A stretch of DNA of 17,445 nt from JANPJV01 sp031425695 (GTDB lineage Bacteria; Pseudomonadota; Gammaproteobacteria; Xanthomonadales; SZUA-5): positions 1 through 17,445 of the forward strand of contig JANPJV010000011.1 of assembly GCA_031425695.1 (NCBI GenBank), written 5' to 3'. Within the stretch, counting starts at the first letter, position 1; every line of letters begins with the position of its first letter. A model generated the notes under the pieces. The model had not been told where the DNA came from. It did no database searches and saw nothing but the letters and a program-made list of their open reading frames with translations. The translations under genes were made by a program, and so were the position numbers. Shown here in pieces: positions 7,644-15,264 of the stretch.

Positions 7644-10547
7644 ATGCGTGTATCACGTTCTGCTGCAAGCCTTCTTTCCGCTGCCACGCTGCTCGTCCTC
7701 AGCAGCCCGGTTGCCTGGGCCGATAACACGGCGCAGAACCAGCCGTTTCAGCAGGCCTGGACCAATACGGGGTTGATCACTACCGACGACAATTGGGCGT
7801 CTGTCCCCGGTGTGCTCGGGTATCTGGGCAATATCGACACGGCCGCAGCTGTGCCCGACGTCAATCCTCAGACATTGCTTAGCGACTACTCCGCTCTGCC
7901 CATCGACGTGATCGCAAATCTAACGGCGGTCACCAGTTCATCTGGCGGCGTCGGCGAATTCGAGATCACGGATCCGGTGGTAGCCATGCAGGGCAGCGGT
8001 ACTGCAGACGCGCCGCACCTACTGCTCTTCCTGAACACCACCGGGCGTCAGAACGTCCGCGTGCGCTACAACGTACGTGACATCGATTCGACTGCGGACA
8101 ACGCCCCGCAGCAGGTAGCCCTGCACTATCGCATTGGCAATAGTGGCAGTTACCTCAATCTGGTCGGTGGCTACATTCTCGATGCCACGACCGGGCCAAG
8201 CCTCGCAACGATGGTTTCGCCGGTTGACGTGACCTTGCCGGTGGACGCGAACAACCAGCCGCTTGTCATGCTTCGGATCATGACCACCAATGCGACAGGC
8301 AACGACGAATGGGTCGGCATCGACGACATCAATATTACGTCCGACGCTGCCAGCGGCCTGCCGACGGTCAATGTCGCCGACGCACAAGTCGTCGAAGGTA
8401 ACAACGTCGGCTCGACCAGCAACCTCGTGTTCAACGTGACCTTGAGTTCCGCCGCGCCAGCAGGCGGGACCAGCTTCACCGCGAACACCAGCGACGGCAC
8501 GGCGACGGTTGCGGACAACGACTATGTCCCGGTCAGCAACCTCAACGTGACGATCCCGCAGGGCCAGAGCACCGCGCAAGTCACCGTGCTGGTCAACCAC
8601 GACCTCGTCGGCGAGGCCAACCAGACGGTCAACCTGACCCTGTCCAACGTGGGCAACGGCGAGCCCGGCGACCTCGTCGCCACCGGCACCATCACCAATG
8701 ACGACGCCGTAGAAATCTTCACCATCCAGGGCACCGGCGTGAATTCGCCACTGGTCGGCAGCACCGCGATCACCAATGCCAACATCGTCACCGCGCTGGC
8801 GCCGAACGGCTTCTTCATGCAGACACCGACCGCTCGCGACGACGCCAATGTTGCGACCAGCAACGGCATCTTCGTGTTCACCGCCAGCGCACCGACAGTG
8901 TCTGTCGGCGACTCGGTGAATGTCAGCGGTACCGTGCAGGAATTCTTCGACTTCACCCAGCTCAGCGGGGTGCTGACCATCACCACCAATAGCGCTGGCA
9001 ATGCACTGCCCGCCCCGGTGATTCTGGACGCGACCTTTCCGTCGCCCGATCTGAGCATGCCGTCGTGCTTCGCCAACGCGAATCCGGAGTTCGCGAACTT
9101 CGAGTGCATCGAAGGCATGCGCGCAAATCTGACGAACGCGACGGTCAGCGCGCCGAACCAGCGTTTCGGTACGGATCCGCTGGCCGAGGCGGTCATCGTG
9201 GCCGGGCCGAGCCGCGGCTTCCGCGAGCCTGGAATCCCGACGCCCGGATTCGCCGGACTGGCGCCGAGCATTCCGATCTGGGATCGCAATCCGGAAGTCT
9301 TCGAGATCGATCCCGACAAGCTCGGCTTGCCCAATTTCGCACTGACCGGCGGCAGCCGCTTCAATGCGACGGGCGTCATCGGCTATGACTTTGGCGACTA
9401 CGAAATGTGGCCGACGCAGATCACGGTCACCCAGGCGGTCGTGCTGCCGGTCCCGGTTACTGCCGCGGTGCCGAATAACCTGACCATCGGCTCGATCAAC
9501 ATGTTCCGCATGTTCGACGAGAACCAGGCCAACAACATCAATTTCTCGAACAACTGCCAAGGCCTTCCGACCTGCACCAGCCTCACCAACTGCGGCGAAT
9601 TCTCCGAAGCGGGTGATTACCCCCGTCGCCTGGCGAAATTCTCCGCCTACATCCGCCAGGTCCTGCGCGCACCCGACGTCGTCGCCGTGCAGGAAGTCGA
9701 AAACCTGGGCGTCCTCCAGGCGATCGCAGCGAAGATTGCGGTGGATGATCCGAGCCTCGTCTACACCGCGCATCTAGAAGAAGGCAGCGACGTGGGCGGC
9801 ATCGATTCAGGCTTCCTGGTGCGTGCCGGTCGGATCAATGTCGGGTTCACCGTGGTCCAGCTCAACAAGGCCGAGCTGTTCAATGTCGACAACCCGCCGA
9901 GTTGCCTGCACGACCGTCCGCCGCTGCGCCTGGACGGCGTTTTCAGTGTTGGCAACAAGCCGTTCTCGGTCATCGTCAATCACACCCGATCACTTTCCGG
10001 CATCGGTGATTGCAACGGCGCCAGTTCACGCCTGTGCCAGAAGCGGCTCGCCCAGGCGCAGTCGATCGCGTTGATCGCGCAGCAGTTTCAAACCGCCAAC
10101 CCGCTGACGCCGCTGGTGATCGTCGGCGATCACAACGCCTTCCAGTTCACCGACGGCCATGTCGACGTGATGGGCATCATCCGCGGCACCGCGACCCTGG
10201 CCGGCAATGCCACGCCCGACAGCCAGGTCGCCCCGGCTGCCGACATCGTGCAACCGAACCTGACCGACGGTCTGAGTGGCGTGGACGTGCAGCAGCGCTA
10301 CAGCTACTTTTTCGACAACGCGCTGCAGGTCCTCGACCATGCGCTCATGACCCCGGCCGCCCAGGCGCAGTTCCAGGGCATGTCCTACGGCCGCGCCAAC
10401 GTCGACGCACCGATCATCTTCCAGCGCAGTGGCGACGCCGCCATCTATGGCGACGACCTGCTTTCGAGCGGTTTCGAGAGCGGCAACGAGTGGAAGCCGA
10501 TCCGCGTGTCGGACCACGACGGCTTCGTCATCAAGTTGTTTGATTGA
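7644..10547 (+). CDS. secreted ExeM/NucH-like nuclease with Calx-beta domain
   Basis: 967-residue predicted extracellular or surface nuclease. Order: Sec signal peptide (1-26, cut after AWA); a beta-rich N-terminal region (about 27-238); a Calx-beta domain (about 240-357, VVEGNN...VSNLNVTIPQGQ...TITNDDA); an OB-like region (about 357-470, EIFTIQGTG...VSVGDSVNVSGTVQEF), as found in ExeM/YhcR-type nucleases; a linker; and an endonuclease/exonuclease/phosphatase domain (about 613-967). Probable metal and catalytic residues are QEVEN (E684, E686), VNHTRS (H780), VGDHNAF (D829, N831) and SDHDGF (D957, H958). A Cys-rich insertion NNCQGLPTCTSLTNCGEF follows the first catalytic strand, with more Cys pairs elsewhere, consistent with oxidative folding outside the cytoplasm. 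The frame starts at 7611, but 7644 begins the signal peptide. Substrate is likely extracellular DNA (inference); biofilm DNA or phosphate scavenging are possible roles. Confidence 0.88.
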   Translation: MRVSRSAASLLSAATLLVLSSPVAWADNTAQNQPFQQAWTNTGLITTDDNWASVPGVLGYLGNIDTAAAVPDVNPQTLLSDYSALPIDVIANLTAVTSSSGGVGEFEITDPVVAMQGSGTADAPHLLLFLNTTGRQNVRVRYNVRDIDSTADNAPQQVALHYRIGNSGSYLNLVGGYILDATTGPSLATMVSPVDVTLPVDANNQPLVMLRIMTTNATGNDEWVGIDDINITSDAASGLPTVNVADAQVVEGNNVGSTSNLVFNVTLSSAAPAGGTSFTANTSDGTATVADNDYVPVSNLNVTIPQGQSTAQVTVLVNHDLVGEANQTVNLTLSNVGNGEPGDLVATGTITNDDAVEIFTIQGTGVNSPLVGSTAITNANIVTALAPNGFFMQTPTARDDANVATSNGIFVFTASAPTVSVGDSVNVSGTVQEFFDFTQLSGVLTITTNSAGNALPAPVILDATFPSPDLSMPSCFANANPEFANFECIEGMRANLTNATVSAPNQRFGTDPLAEAVIVAGPSRGFREPGIPTPGFAGLAPSIPIWDRNPEVFEIDPDKLGLPNFALTGGSRFNATGVIGYDFGDYEMWPTQITVTQAVVLPVPVTAAVPNNLTIGSINMFRMFDENQANNINFSNNCQGLPTCTSLTNCGEFSEAGDYPRRLAKFSAYIRQVLRAPDVVAVQEVENLGVLQAIAAKIAVDDPSLVYTAHLEEGSDVGGIDSGFLVRAGRINVGFTVVQLNKAELFNVDNPPSCLHDRPPLRLDGVFSVGNKPFSVIVNHTRSLSGIGDCNGASSRLCQKRLAQAQSIALIAQQFQTANPLTPLVIVGDHNAFQFTDGHVDVMGIIRGTATLAGNATPDSQVAPAADIVQPNLTDGLSGVDVQQRYSYFFDNALQVLDHALMTPAAQAQFQGMSYGRANVDAPIIFQRSGDAAIYGDDLLSSGFESGNEWKPIRVSDHDGFVIKLFD

Positions 10548-10563
10548 CGACCGATGAGTTCGT

Positions 10564-10585
10564 CGGAGCGGTAATGGCCGCTCCG
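10564..10585 (+). terminator. hairpin after the nuclease gene (no T-run)
   Basis: CGGAGCGG (10564-10571) and CCGCTCCG (10578-10585) form a perfect 8-bp stem with a 6-nt loop, 17 nt after the nuclease stop codon. No T-run follows, so it may stabilise the mRNA 3' end rather than terminate intrinsically. Confidence 0.4.
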
Positions 10586-10702
10586 GCGAGGAATCAACCG
10601 CGCATCTCGTAAAGGCAAACTGTGCGCGCACGAAGCTATGTGGGCCAGCGAACGGAATGACATGGGACGGACCCCAGACCATCGGTCAACGATGACACCT
10701 TT

Positions 10703-10706
10703 GGAG
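10703..10706 (+). promoter_or_regulatory. Shine-Dalgarno GGAG deciding the start of the EF-hand protein
   Basis: GGAG lies 6 nt before the ATG at 10713 and supports that start over the in-frame ATGs from 10638 onward. The chosen start also places a signal peptide at the very N-terminus. Confidence 0.65.
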
Positions 10707-10712
10707 TCCCAC

Positions 10713-11657
10713 ATGCGTACACCCACCCTGATCCTGCTGGGCAGCCTCATTGCAGTGCCAGTCGCTGCGCAACAAACCGGGCTTGCACCGACCACGGGCA
10801 CTAACACCACCGCGACGGCCGGCCAGGCACCCGCTGGGGCGCGTCCGAGCACGAACAGCGCAGCCGGCACGTCGGCCACCCGTCCGACCAGTTCGAACAA
10901 CCCTTCCGGCACCACGACAGCTGCGAACACCACCAGTCCGACGACCACGAACAACACTAATCCGACGACTGCAAGCACCACGAATCCGCGGACTGCGAAC
11001 ACCGCCAATCCGGGGGCGACGACCACGACCACTGCGGGCACGACAGGCCAGTCGCAGGCGGGCGTTCGCCCGAGCACGAACAGCCAGACGGCTTCTACCG
11101 CCAGCACGCAAAGCACTGCAAACAGCCAGACCAACACGACCACTGCGAACACCACCGACCCGCGCTTCAATGCGACGCCGGCGACCGACTCGCGCGTCAA
11201 CATGACGACGTCATCCGCAACGAACTCGACCAACCCGCGCGTCAATGCGTCGTCTTCGACCAATTCGGCCGCGTCCAACCCGTCACGCGTCAACTCGACG
11301 GCGAACACCACCACGGCCAGCATCTCAACGCCCGGACCGCCGGCACGCTCCATCAATGTCAGCCCAAGTCTGGCTAACACCACGCCGACGACTGCTGCCG
11401 GAAATGTCCCGCGTGCCGCCACGCTGGTCCCGACCAACCCAAATGGCACGCCGATCACGCAACAGGCGGCGGGCAACGTCGCTGCAGTCCAGCAGGCGCC
11501 CGGCGTCGGCAACTTGACCGTCGTCGACGCCAATCGCGACGGCCTGGTCACCAAATCCGAGTTCCTCGACCACTACGAGCGTCAGTACGACGCGATGGAC
11601 AAGAACACCATCGGCGCCATTGACCTGCAGCGGATGGCGGAAGCGGAACAGCAGTAA
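10713..11657 (+). CDS. secreted Thr/Asn/Ser-rich protein with C-terminal EF-hand
   Basis: 314-residue protein of unknown function. A signal peptide (MRTPTLILLGSLIAVPVAAQ, 1-20) is followed by about 240 residues of low-complexity Thr, Asn, Ser and Ala sequence. Within it a short module repeats (AGARPSTNS, later AGVRPSTNS), as do phrases such as TNPRVN, SRVN and TANTT. The C-terminus has a canonical EF-hand loop DANRDGLVTKSE (D272, N274, D276, G277, E283), followed by a degenerate second loop (DKNTIGAIDLQR, 296-307) lacking acidic residues at positions 5 and 12. It probably binds one Ca2+ outside the cytoplasm, with the Thr/Asn tract as a disordered stalk or linker (inference). It follows the nuclease gene in the same direction at a 165-bp gap and is followed by the tandem hairpin array. 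No catalytic domain is visible. Confidence 0.72.
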   Translation: MRTPTLILLGSLIAVPVAAQQTGLAPTTGTNTTATAGQAPAGARPSTNSAAGTSATRPTSSNNPSGTTTAANTTSPTTTNNTNPTTASTTNPRTANTANPGATTTTTAGTTGQSQAGVRPSTNSQTASTASTQSTANSQTNTTTANTTDPRFNATPATDSRVNMTTSSATNSTNPRVNASSSTNSAASNPSRVNSTANTTTASISTPGPPARSINVSPSLANTTPTTAAGNVPRAATLVPTNPNGTPITQQAAGNVAAVQQAPGVGNLTVVDANRDGLVTKSEFLDHYERQYDAMDKNTIGAIDLQRMAEAEQQ

Positions 11658-11687
11658 GCCATCCTCGTCGAGATAGCGTGCTTTGCT

Positions 11688-11976
11688 GCTGGCGGGTCTG
11701 CGCTATGCGCGGACCCGCTTGCTGGTGGTGGGTCTGCGCTATGCGCGAAGGCTTTTTGCGGGTGGTAAGTCTGCGCTGTGCGCGGACGCTTTTCGCTGAT
11801 GGTGGGTCTGCGCTATGCGCGGACGCTTTTTGCTGGTGGTAGGTCTGCGCTGTGCGCGGACGCTTTTTGCTGATGGTGGGTCTGCGCGATGAGCGGACGC
11901 TTTTTGCTGGTGGTGGGTCTGCGCTACGCGCGGACGCTTTTTGCTGGTGGTGGGTCTGCGCTATGCGCGGACGCTT
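11688..11976 (+). repeat. tandem array of eight 37-bp GTGG hairpin units, terminator-like
   Basis: Eight head-to-tail copies start near 11688, 11721, 11758, 11795, 11832, 11869, 11906 and 11943. The consensus is GCTGGTG, GTGG head, stem GTCTGCGC, loop TAT, stem GCGCGGAC, then GCTTTTT. The stem has one T-G pair that works in RNA. Loops vary most (TAT, TGT, GAT, TAC). Units 2 and 6 have damaged stems and unit 1 is shortened. Units 2 and 4-7 have five T after the stem, unit 3 has four, and units 1 and 8 lack the run. Read on the plus strand these are intrinsic-terminator-like, behind the EF-hand gene and facing convergent ubiI. The period of 37 is not a multiple of three, arguing against coding. 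The gene-free stretch is 11658-12038; apart from the array I see nothing in it. Confidence 0.9.
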
Positions 11977-12038
11977 GTCGCCCTGAATAAAAGCCTCCGC
12001 GCCCAGCACCGAGCCACCGAAAGCATCGCTCACGCACC

Positions 12039-13244
12039 CTACCGCTCCCCCGCCCGAATCCCCGCAGCCCGCTCGGCAAACTTGCGCTTGAGCAGAGGCA
12101 AGCGATCGACCAGGCCAAGTCCGAAAGACCGCGCGGCGACCCACGGGCCGTCCGCTACCGCGTACAGGCGATTGAGCGCATCGAAGGCTTGCGCGGCAAG
12201 GGTCGCCTCGCTGCGGCGTTCGCGTCCCCAGCGGGCGAGGTCCCCTTGAGATAGCGGCACGCGGCCGCCCGCACGCGCCTTCTCAACCGAGGCCAGCAAT
12301 GTCCCGACGTCTTCGAATCCGAGATTGACCCCCTGCCCCGCCAGCGGGTGCACGACGTGCGCGGCGTCGCCGATCAGGATCACGCGCTCGTCGACGAAGC
12401 GCTGCGCGATCTGCAATCGCAATGGAAATACGGCGCGTTCGCTCGACAGTCGCGGGGCGCCGAAGCGCCCGGCGCTCGCGCGCTGGAGCAGCCCCTCGAA
12501 ATCACGCACTGGCGCCTTGACCATCGACTGCGCCGTCTCCTGTCCCAAGGTCCAGACGATCGATGCGCGCCCGTCCGCCAGTGGCAGGAATGCCAGCGGC
12601 CCGCCCGGCAGAAAACGCTGCCATGCCAGCCCGCCGTGCGCGGCGCCGATGTCGATGTGCGCAACCAGTGCGCTCTGCGGGTACGGTGCGCCAGCGACGC
12701 CGATGAGCAGGTCCTGGCGCACTTTCGATTGCTGGCCGTCAGCCGCGATCAACAGGTTTGCCTCGAGCGCGCTGCCGCTTTCGAGCTCGACACGTACCCC
12801 GCGTTCGCCGATCTCGAAACGCGCCAGGCGCTCTTCGGAATAGGTGCGCACGGCCTCCTCGCGCTCCAGCGCCTGCCAGAGTACCCCCGCGATGAGTCGG
12901 TTTTCGACGATGTGCCCCAGGCAAGGCCAGCCGTAGTCGGCCGCATCGAAGCTCAAGGCCGCGCCGCCCACCGCATCCACCACTTGCATGCGGCCGTAGG
13001 GCGAGACGCGCACGGCCGCGAAGTCGTCCCACACACCCAGGGACGCGAGTAAGTGCTGCGCTTGCGGGGACACCGCCACGACACGCAGATCGAGCTCATC
13101 CGCGGTCGTCGGTGCCTGCGCTGGATGCTCCTCGATGACCGCGACGCGCATTCCGGCGCGTGCCAACCCGAGCGCGCAGGCAGCACCGACCATGCCGGCG
13201 CCGACGATGATGGCGTCGAGCTTTTCGCGTCCCGTGCGTTTCAT
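12039..13244 (-). CDS. ubiI: UbiI/VisC-type FAD monooxygenase of ubiquinone synthesis
   Basis: 401-residue flavoprotein hydroxylase acting on the polyprenyl-phenol ring during ubiquinone synthesis; UbiI carries out the C5 hydroxylation in E. coli. FAD-binding motifs are VGAGMVGAACALG (14-26), the DG motif NLLIAADGQQSKVR, and the GD motif VILIGDAAHVVHPLAGQGVNLGFED. Family-typical LRVVAVSPQAQHLLASLGVWDDF and GHIVENRLI closely parallel E. coli UbiI/VisC. UbiF and UbiM-like paralogues share these motifs, so the exact hydroxylation position is less certain than the family. The start ATG overlaps the ubiH stop (ATGA). It converges on the hairpin array. Confidence 0.88.
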   Translation of the reverse strand: MKRTGREKLDAIIVGAGMVGAACALGLARAGMRVAVIEEHPAQAPTTADELDLRVVAVSPQAQHLLASLGVWDDFAAVRVSPYGRMQVVDAVGGAALSFDAADYGWPCLGHIVENRLIAGVLWQALEREEAVRTYSEERLARFEIGERGVRVELESGSALEANLLIAADGQQSKVRQDLLIGVAGAPYPQSALVAHIDIGAAHGGLAWQRFLPGGPLAFLPLADGRASIVWTLGQETAQSMVKAPVRDFEGLLQRASAGRFGAPRLSSERAVFPLRLQIAQRFVDERVILIGDAAHVVHPLAGQGVNLGFEDVGTLLASVEKARAGGRVPLSQGDLARWGRERRSEATLAAQAFDALNRLYAVADGPWVAARSFGLGLVDRLPLLKRKFAERAAGIRAGER

Positions 13245-14557
13245 GTAAGTCCCCTTGCTGCATCCGATGTGGCGCCGCGAAAGCCCATGCCGCCGAGCAG
13301 CAAATGTTCTGCCAGTGGTTCGAAGCGGTCTGCCGCGATGATCGCCAGCGAACGCACCCAGCCGGCCGCTGGCGAATCCAGGGTCGTCGCCATTGCCAGC
13401 GTGTGGCTGAGGCCCGCCGTCGCGTTGCGGTCACCACGACGCGATTCGGCGTATTCCGTGAGCAAGCCGACGTGACCGATGTCCTGCCCCGCGGCCCAGG
13501 CGGCACGCACCCGCTGCGCCAGCGCCGCCGCGTCGCGCAGGCCCAGGTTGAAACCCTGCGCCCCGACCGGATGCAATGCCTGTGCGGCGTTGCCGATCAG
13601 CACCTGGCGCGGCGCGCACAAGGCACGCGCGACGACCCGGCGCAGCGGATAGCAAACGCGCGTGCCGGCTGTGCGCAGACGACCGAGTCGATAGCCGAAG
13701 GCGCGTTGCAGTTGATCGAGATAGTCGCGTCCCGAAAGCTGCATGAGCGCGCCGGCCGTCTGCGTATCGACGATGAAGATCGACCCCGATTGCCCACGCG
13801 GTTGCGGCAGCATCGCGACCGGACCGCCCCGAGTGAAACGCTCGTAGGCAATACCCTCGTGGGGTCGCTCGGTCGCAACCACACAGCAAATGGCGGTGCG
13901 GCCGTAGTCGTGGCGCTCCGCATCGATTCCAGCCGCCGTGCGCAGGCTCGATTCGGCACCGTCGGCGACTACCAGCAGCGGAGCGCGCACCGGCGTGCGT
14001 GTTGCGCTCTTGTCGACCGCTGCCTGCACCGCACGCGCGTCCGCCAGAACATCCTCCACGCCGGCTGGTGCGATCAGCTCGATATCCGGCCGCGTCAGCA
14101 GCGTTTTCTTCATCTGCGCGAGCAGCTTGCGCGCCGGCGCCACCATCCCGAAACGCGGATATCCGCGCTCTGCCGCCAGCCAGCGCGCCACGCCAAACTC
14201 CCCCGCGCTCGACACGTGGATCCCGCGGATGCTCTCCGCATCTGCGCCGAGCGCCTGCAGCACGCCCAAGCCTTCCAGGGTCCGGCAACTGACCTCCGAC
14301 AACGCCAGGTGCCGCTCATCCGGCGCCGCCGCTTCGTCTACCGGCGCCCGGTCAACGATTCGGATACGCCGGCCCGCGCCAGAGAGCAGCAGCGCCAGGC
14401 TGAGGCCAACCAGGCCACCGCCAGCAATCAGGATGTCACAGTTGGTTTGAATGGGAGATTCGCCGGTCTTTAAACGTAGGTCATGTTGCCCGCGCAGCGG
14501 GCTACTTGACAGCACCTCGCGACAAAACGTCACGTAGCCCGCGTTCGCGGGCAACAT
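13241..14557 (-). CDS. ubiH: UbiH-type FAD monooxygenase of ubiquinone synthesis (start uncertain)
   Basis: Flavoprotein monooxygenase of the UbiH group (C1 hydroxylation, 2-octaprenyl-6-methoxyphenol step). Motifs: CDILIAGGGLVGLSLAL (residues 40-56 of the longest frame), DERHLALSEVSCRTLEGLGV, IRGIHVSSAGEFG, VVADGAESSLR, and VLIGNAAQALHPVGAQGFNLGLRD. The GN instead of GD in the last motif and the 'IHVS' segment are as in E. coli UbiH. The start is a puzzle. Conserved sequence begins near residue 38, and the only in-frame ATG (14557) lies inside a GTAG-type repeat, so residues 1-28 would be repeat-encoded. Alternatives are GTG at 14533 or 14515 and ATT at 14452, none with a clear Shine-Dalgarno. 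The true protein is probably 403-438 residues. First gene of the ubiH-ubiI pair. Confidence 0.87.
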   Translation of the reverse strand: MLPANAGYVTFCREVLSSSPLRGQHDLRLKTGESPIQTNCDILIAGGGLVGLSLALLLSGAGRRIRIVDRAPVDEAAAPDERHLALSEVSCRTLEGLGVLQALGADAESIRGIHVSSAGEFGVARWLAAERGYPRFGMVAPARKLLAQMKKTLLTRPDIELIAPAGVEDVLADARAVQAAVDKSATRTPVRAPLLVVADGAESSLRTAAGIDAERHDYGRTAICCVVATERPHEGIAYERFTRGGPVAMLPQPRGQSGSIFIVDTQTAGALMQLSGRDYLDQLQRAFGYRLGRLRTAGTRVCYPLRRVVARALCAPRQVLIGNAAQALHPVGAQGFNLGLRDAAALAQRVRAAWAAGQDIGHVGLLTEYAESRRGDRNATAGLSHTLAMATTLDSPAAGWVRSLAIIAADRFEPLAEHLLLGGMGFRGATSDAARGLT

Positions 14558-14565
14558 GACCTACG
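14475..14565. repeat. GTAG-family inverted repeat element between ubiH and DUF6580 gene
   Basis: Outer arms CGTAGGTCATGTTGCCCGCG (14475-14494) and the perfect complement at 14546-14565 form 20 bp. Inner arms GCGGGCTAC (14497-14505) and GTAGCCCGC (14534-14542) add 9 bp, and TGAC/GTCA (14507-14510, 14529-14532) four more. As two opposed units each is GTAG, stem CCCGC(G), short loop, stem (C)GCGGG, tail CAACATGACCTACG. The same tail with one change (CAACGTGACCTACG) occurs at 6612-6761. It overlaps the possible N-terminal codons of ubiH. Confidence 0.87.
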
Positions 14566-14614
14566 GCCGCATCCTCGCCGCGCTATGCTACCGACCATTC
14601 TGTCCAAGCTGTCC

Positions 14615-14619
14615 GGAGA
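14615..14619 (+). promoter_or_regulatory. Shine-Dalgarno GGAGA deciding the DUF6580 start
   Basis: GGAGA lies 5 nt before the ATG at 14625, favouring this start over the in-frame ATG at 14556, which lies inside the GTAG repeat. Confidence 0.55.
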
Positions 14620-14624
14620 AACCG

Positions 14625-15161
14625 ATGTCCAATGACGCCGCTGCGCGCCTGTACCCGCGCACGACGCTGGTGGTCACGCTGATCGTGCTCGCCGCACTGT
14701 CGCGCTTGATCCCGCATCCGCCCAACTTCACTCCGGTCGAGGCGATTGGCCTGTTCGCCGGCGCTTACCTCGCCGATCGACGCATGGCTTTCCTGGTGCC
14801 GCTGCTGGCCATGGCGCTGTCGGATCTGGTCATCGGCCTGCATGGCGGCATGGCAGTCATCTACGGCTTGATTGCGTTCAACGTCTGGCTCGGCCTGCAC
14901 CTCGGCCCGCGCCCCCGGGTCCGCGCAGTCGTCGGCTACGGCTTTCTCGCTGCCTGCGTGTTCTTCCTGGTCAGCAATTTCGCGACCTGGGCCAGTGGCG
15001 GCGGCCTCAACTACACGCCCGACGCGGCCGGCCTGATTGCGTGCTATGTCATGGCACTGCCCTTCTTCGCCAACACCCTGGCCGGCATGGCCGTGTACTC
15101 GCTCGTGCTCTTCGGCGGTGCCGCGCTGGTCACGCGCGAGCGCGGGCTGGTAACAGCGTAA
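14625..15161 (+). CDS. DUF6580 family putative membrane transport protein
   Basis: 178-residue integral membrane protein with about five hydrophobic segments (about residues 13-29, 38-72, 77-92, 101-120, 137-168). The N-terminal loop NFTPVEAIGLFAGAYLADRR, a later SDLVIGLHGG, SNFATWASGG and FFANTLAGMAVYS are hallmarks of the DUF6580 group, which resembles ECF-transporter substrate-binding (S) components. It lies 103 bp upstream of a PduO-type cobalamin adenosyltransferase on the same strand, suggesting a corrinoid-related role, but substrate is inference. No ATPase or ECF T-component is in the window, and no cobalamin riboswitch is seen upstream. The start at 14625 is set by GGAGA. Confidence 0.75.
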   Translation: MSNDAAARLYPRTTLVVTLIVLAALSRLIPHPPNFTPVEAIGLFAGAYLADRRMAFLVPLLAMALSDLVIGLHGGMAVIYGLIAFNVWLGLHLGPRPRVRAVVGYGFLAACVFFLVSNFATWASGGGLNYTPDAAGLIACYVMALPFFANTLAGMAVYSLVLFGGAALVTRERGLVTA

Positions 15162-15172
15162 GGTCACCTGCC

Positions 15173-15239
15173 TGGTGGGTCCGGACCTTGTCCGGACGCT
15201 GTTCCAGCAACCGCGTTCGATCACAGATCGAACCCACCA
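15173..15239. repeat. GTGG-headed REP pair with two different stems
   Basis: TGGTGGGT (15173-15180) pairs with ACCCACCA (15232-15239). The left unit reads GTGG, GTCCGGAC, CTT, GTCCGGAC, GCT. The right unit, on the minus strand, reads GTGG, GTTCGATC, TGT, GATCGAAC, GC. Head, stem length, loop length and the GC after the stem are the same, but the stem sequence differs with both arms changed together. It lies between the DUF6580 and PduO genes, ending 25 bp before the PduO start. Confidence 0.82.
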
Positions 15240-15264
15240 ACGCAAACTGGCTGACTCCAGACCC

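Noticed and set aside
8019..9773. Minus-strand 584-residue frame opposite the nuclease gene
   Set aside because: Composition is typical of antisense shadows in GC-rich DNA (Arg, Asp, Gly, Val, His), with no domain; the plus strand has a multi-domain nuclease with intact motifs.
10445..11554. Minus-strand 369-residue frame looking like a Val/Leu-rich membrane protein
   Set aside because: It mirrors the Thr/Asn/Ala codons of the EF-hand protein gene, which has a signal peptide, a Shine-Dalgarno sequence and a recognisable domain.
11688..11976. CRISPR array
   Set aside because: Units are contiguous 37-bp copies with no unique spacers between them, and no cas genes are present.
11548..12144. 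Minus-strand frame with repeated HHQQKASARSADPP-like peptide
   Set aside because: It is the reverse reading of the 37-bp array. The period is not a multiple of three, so the peptide repeat shifts frame from unit to unit, and the frame also overlaps the ends of two real genes.
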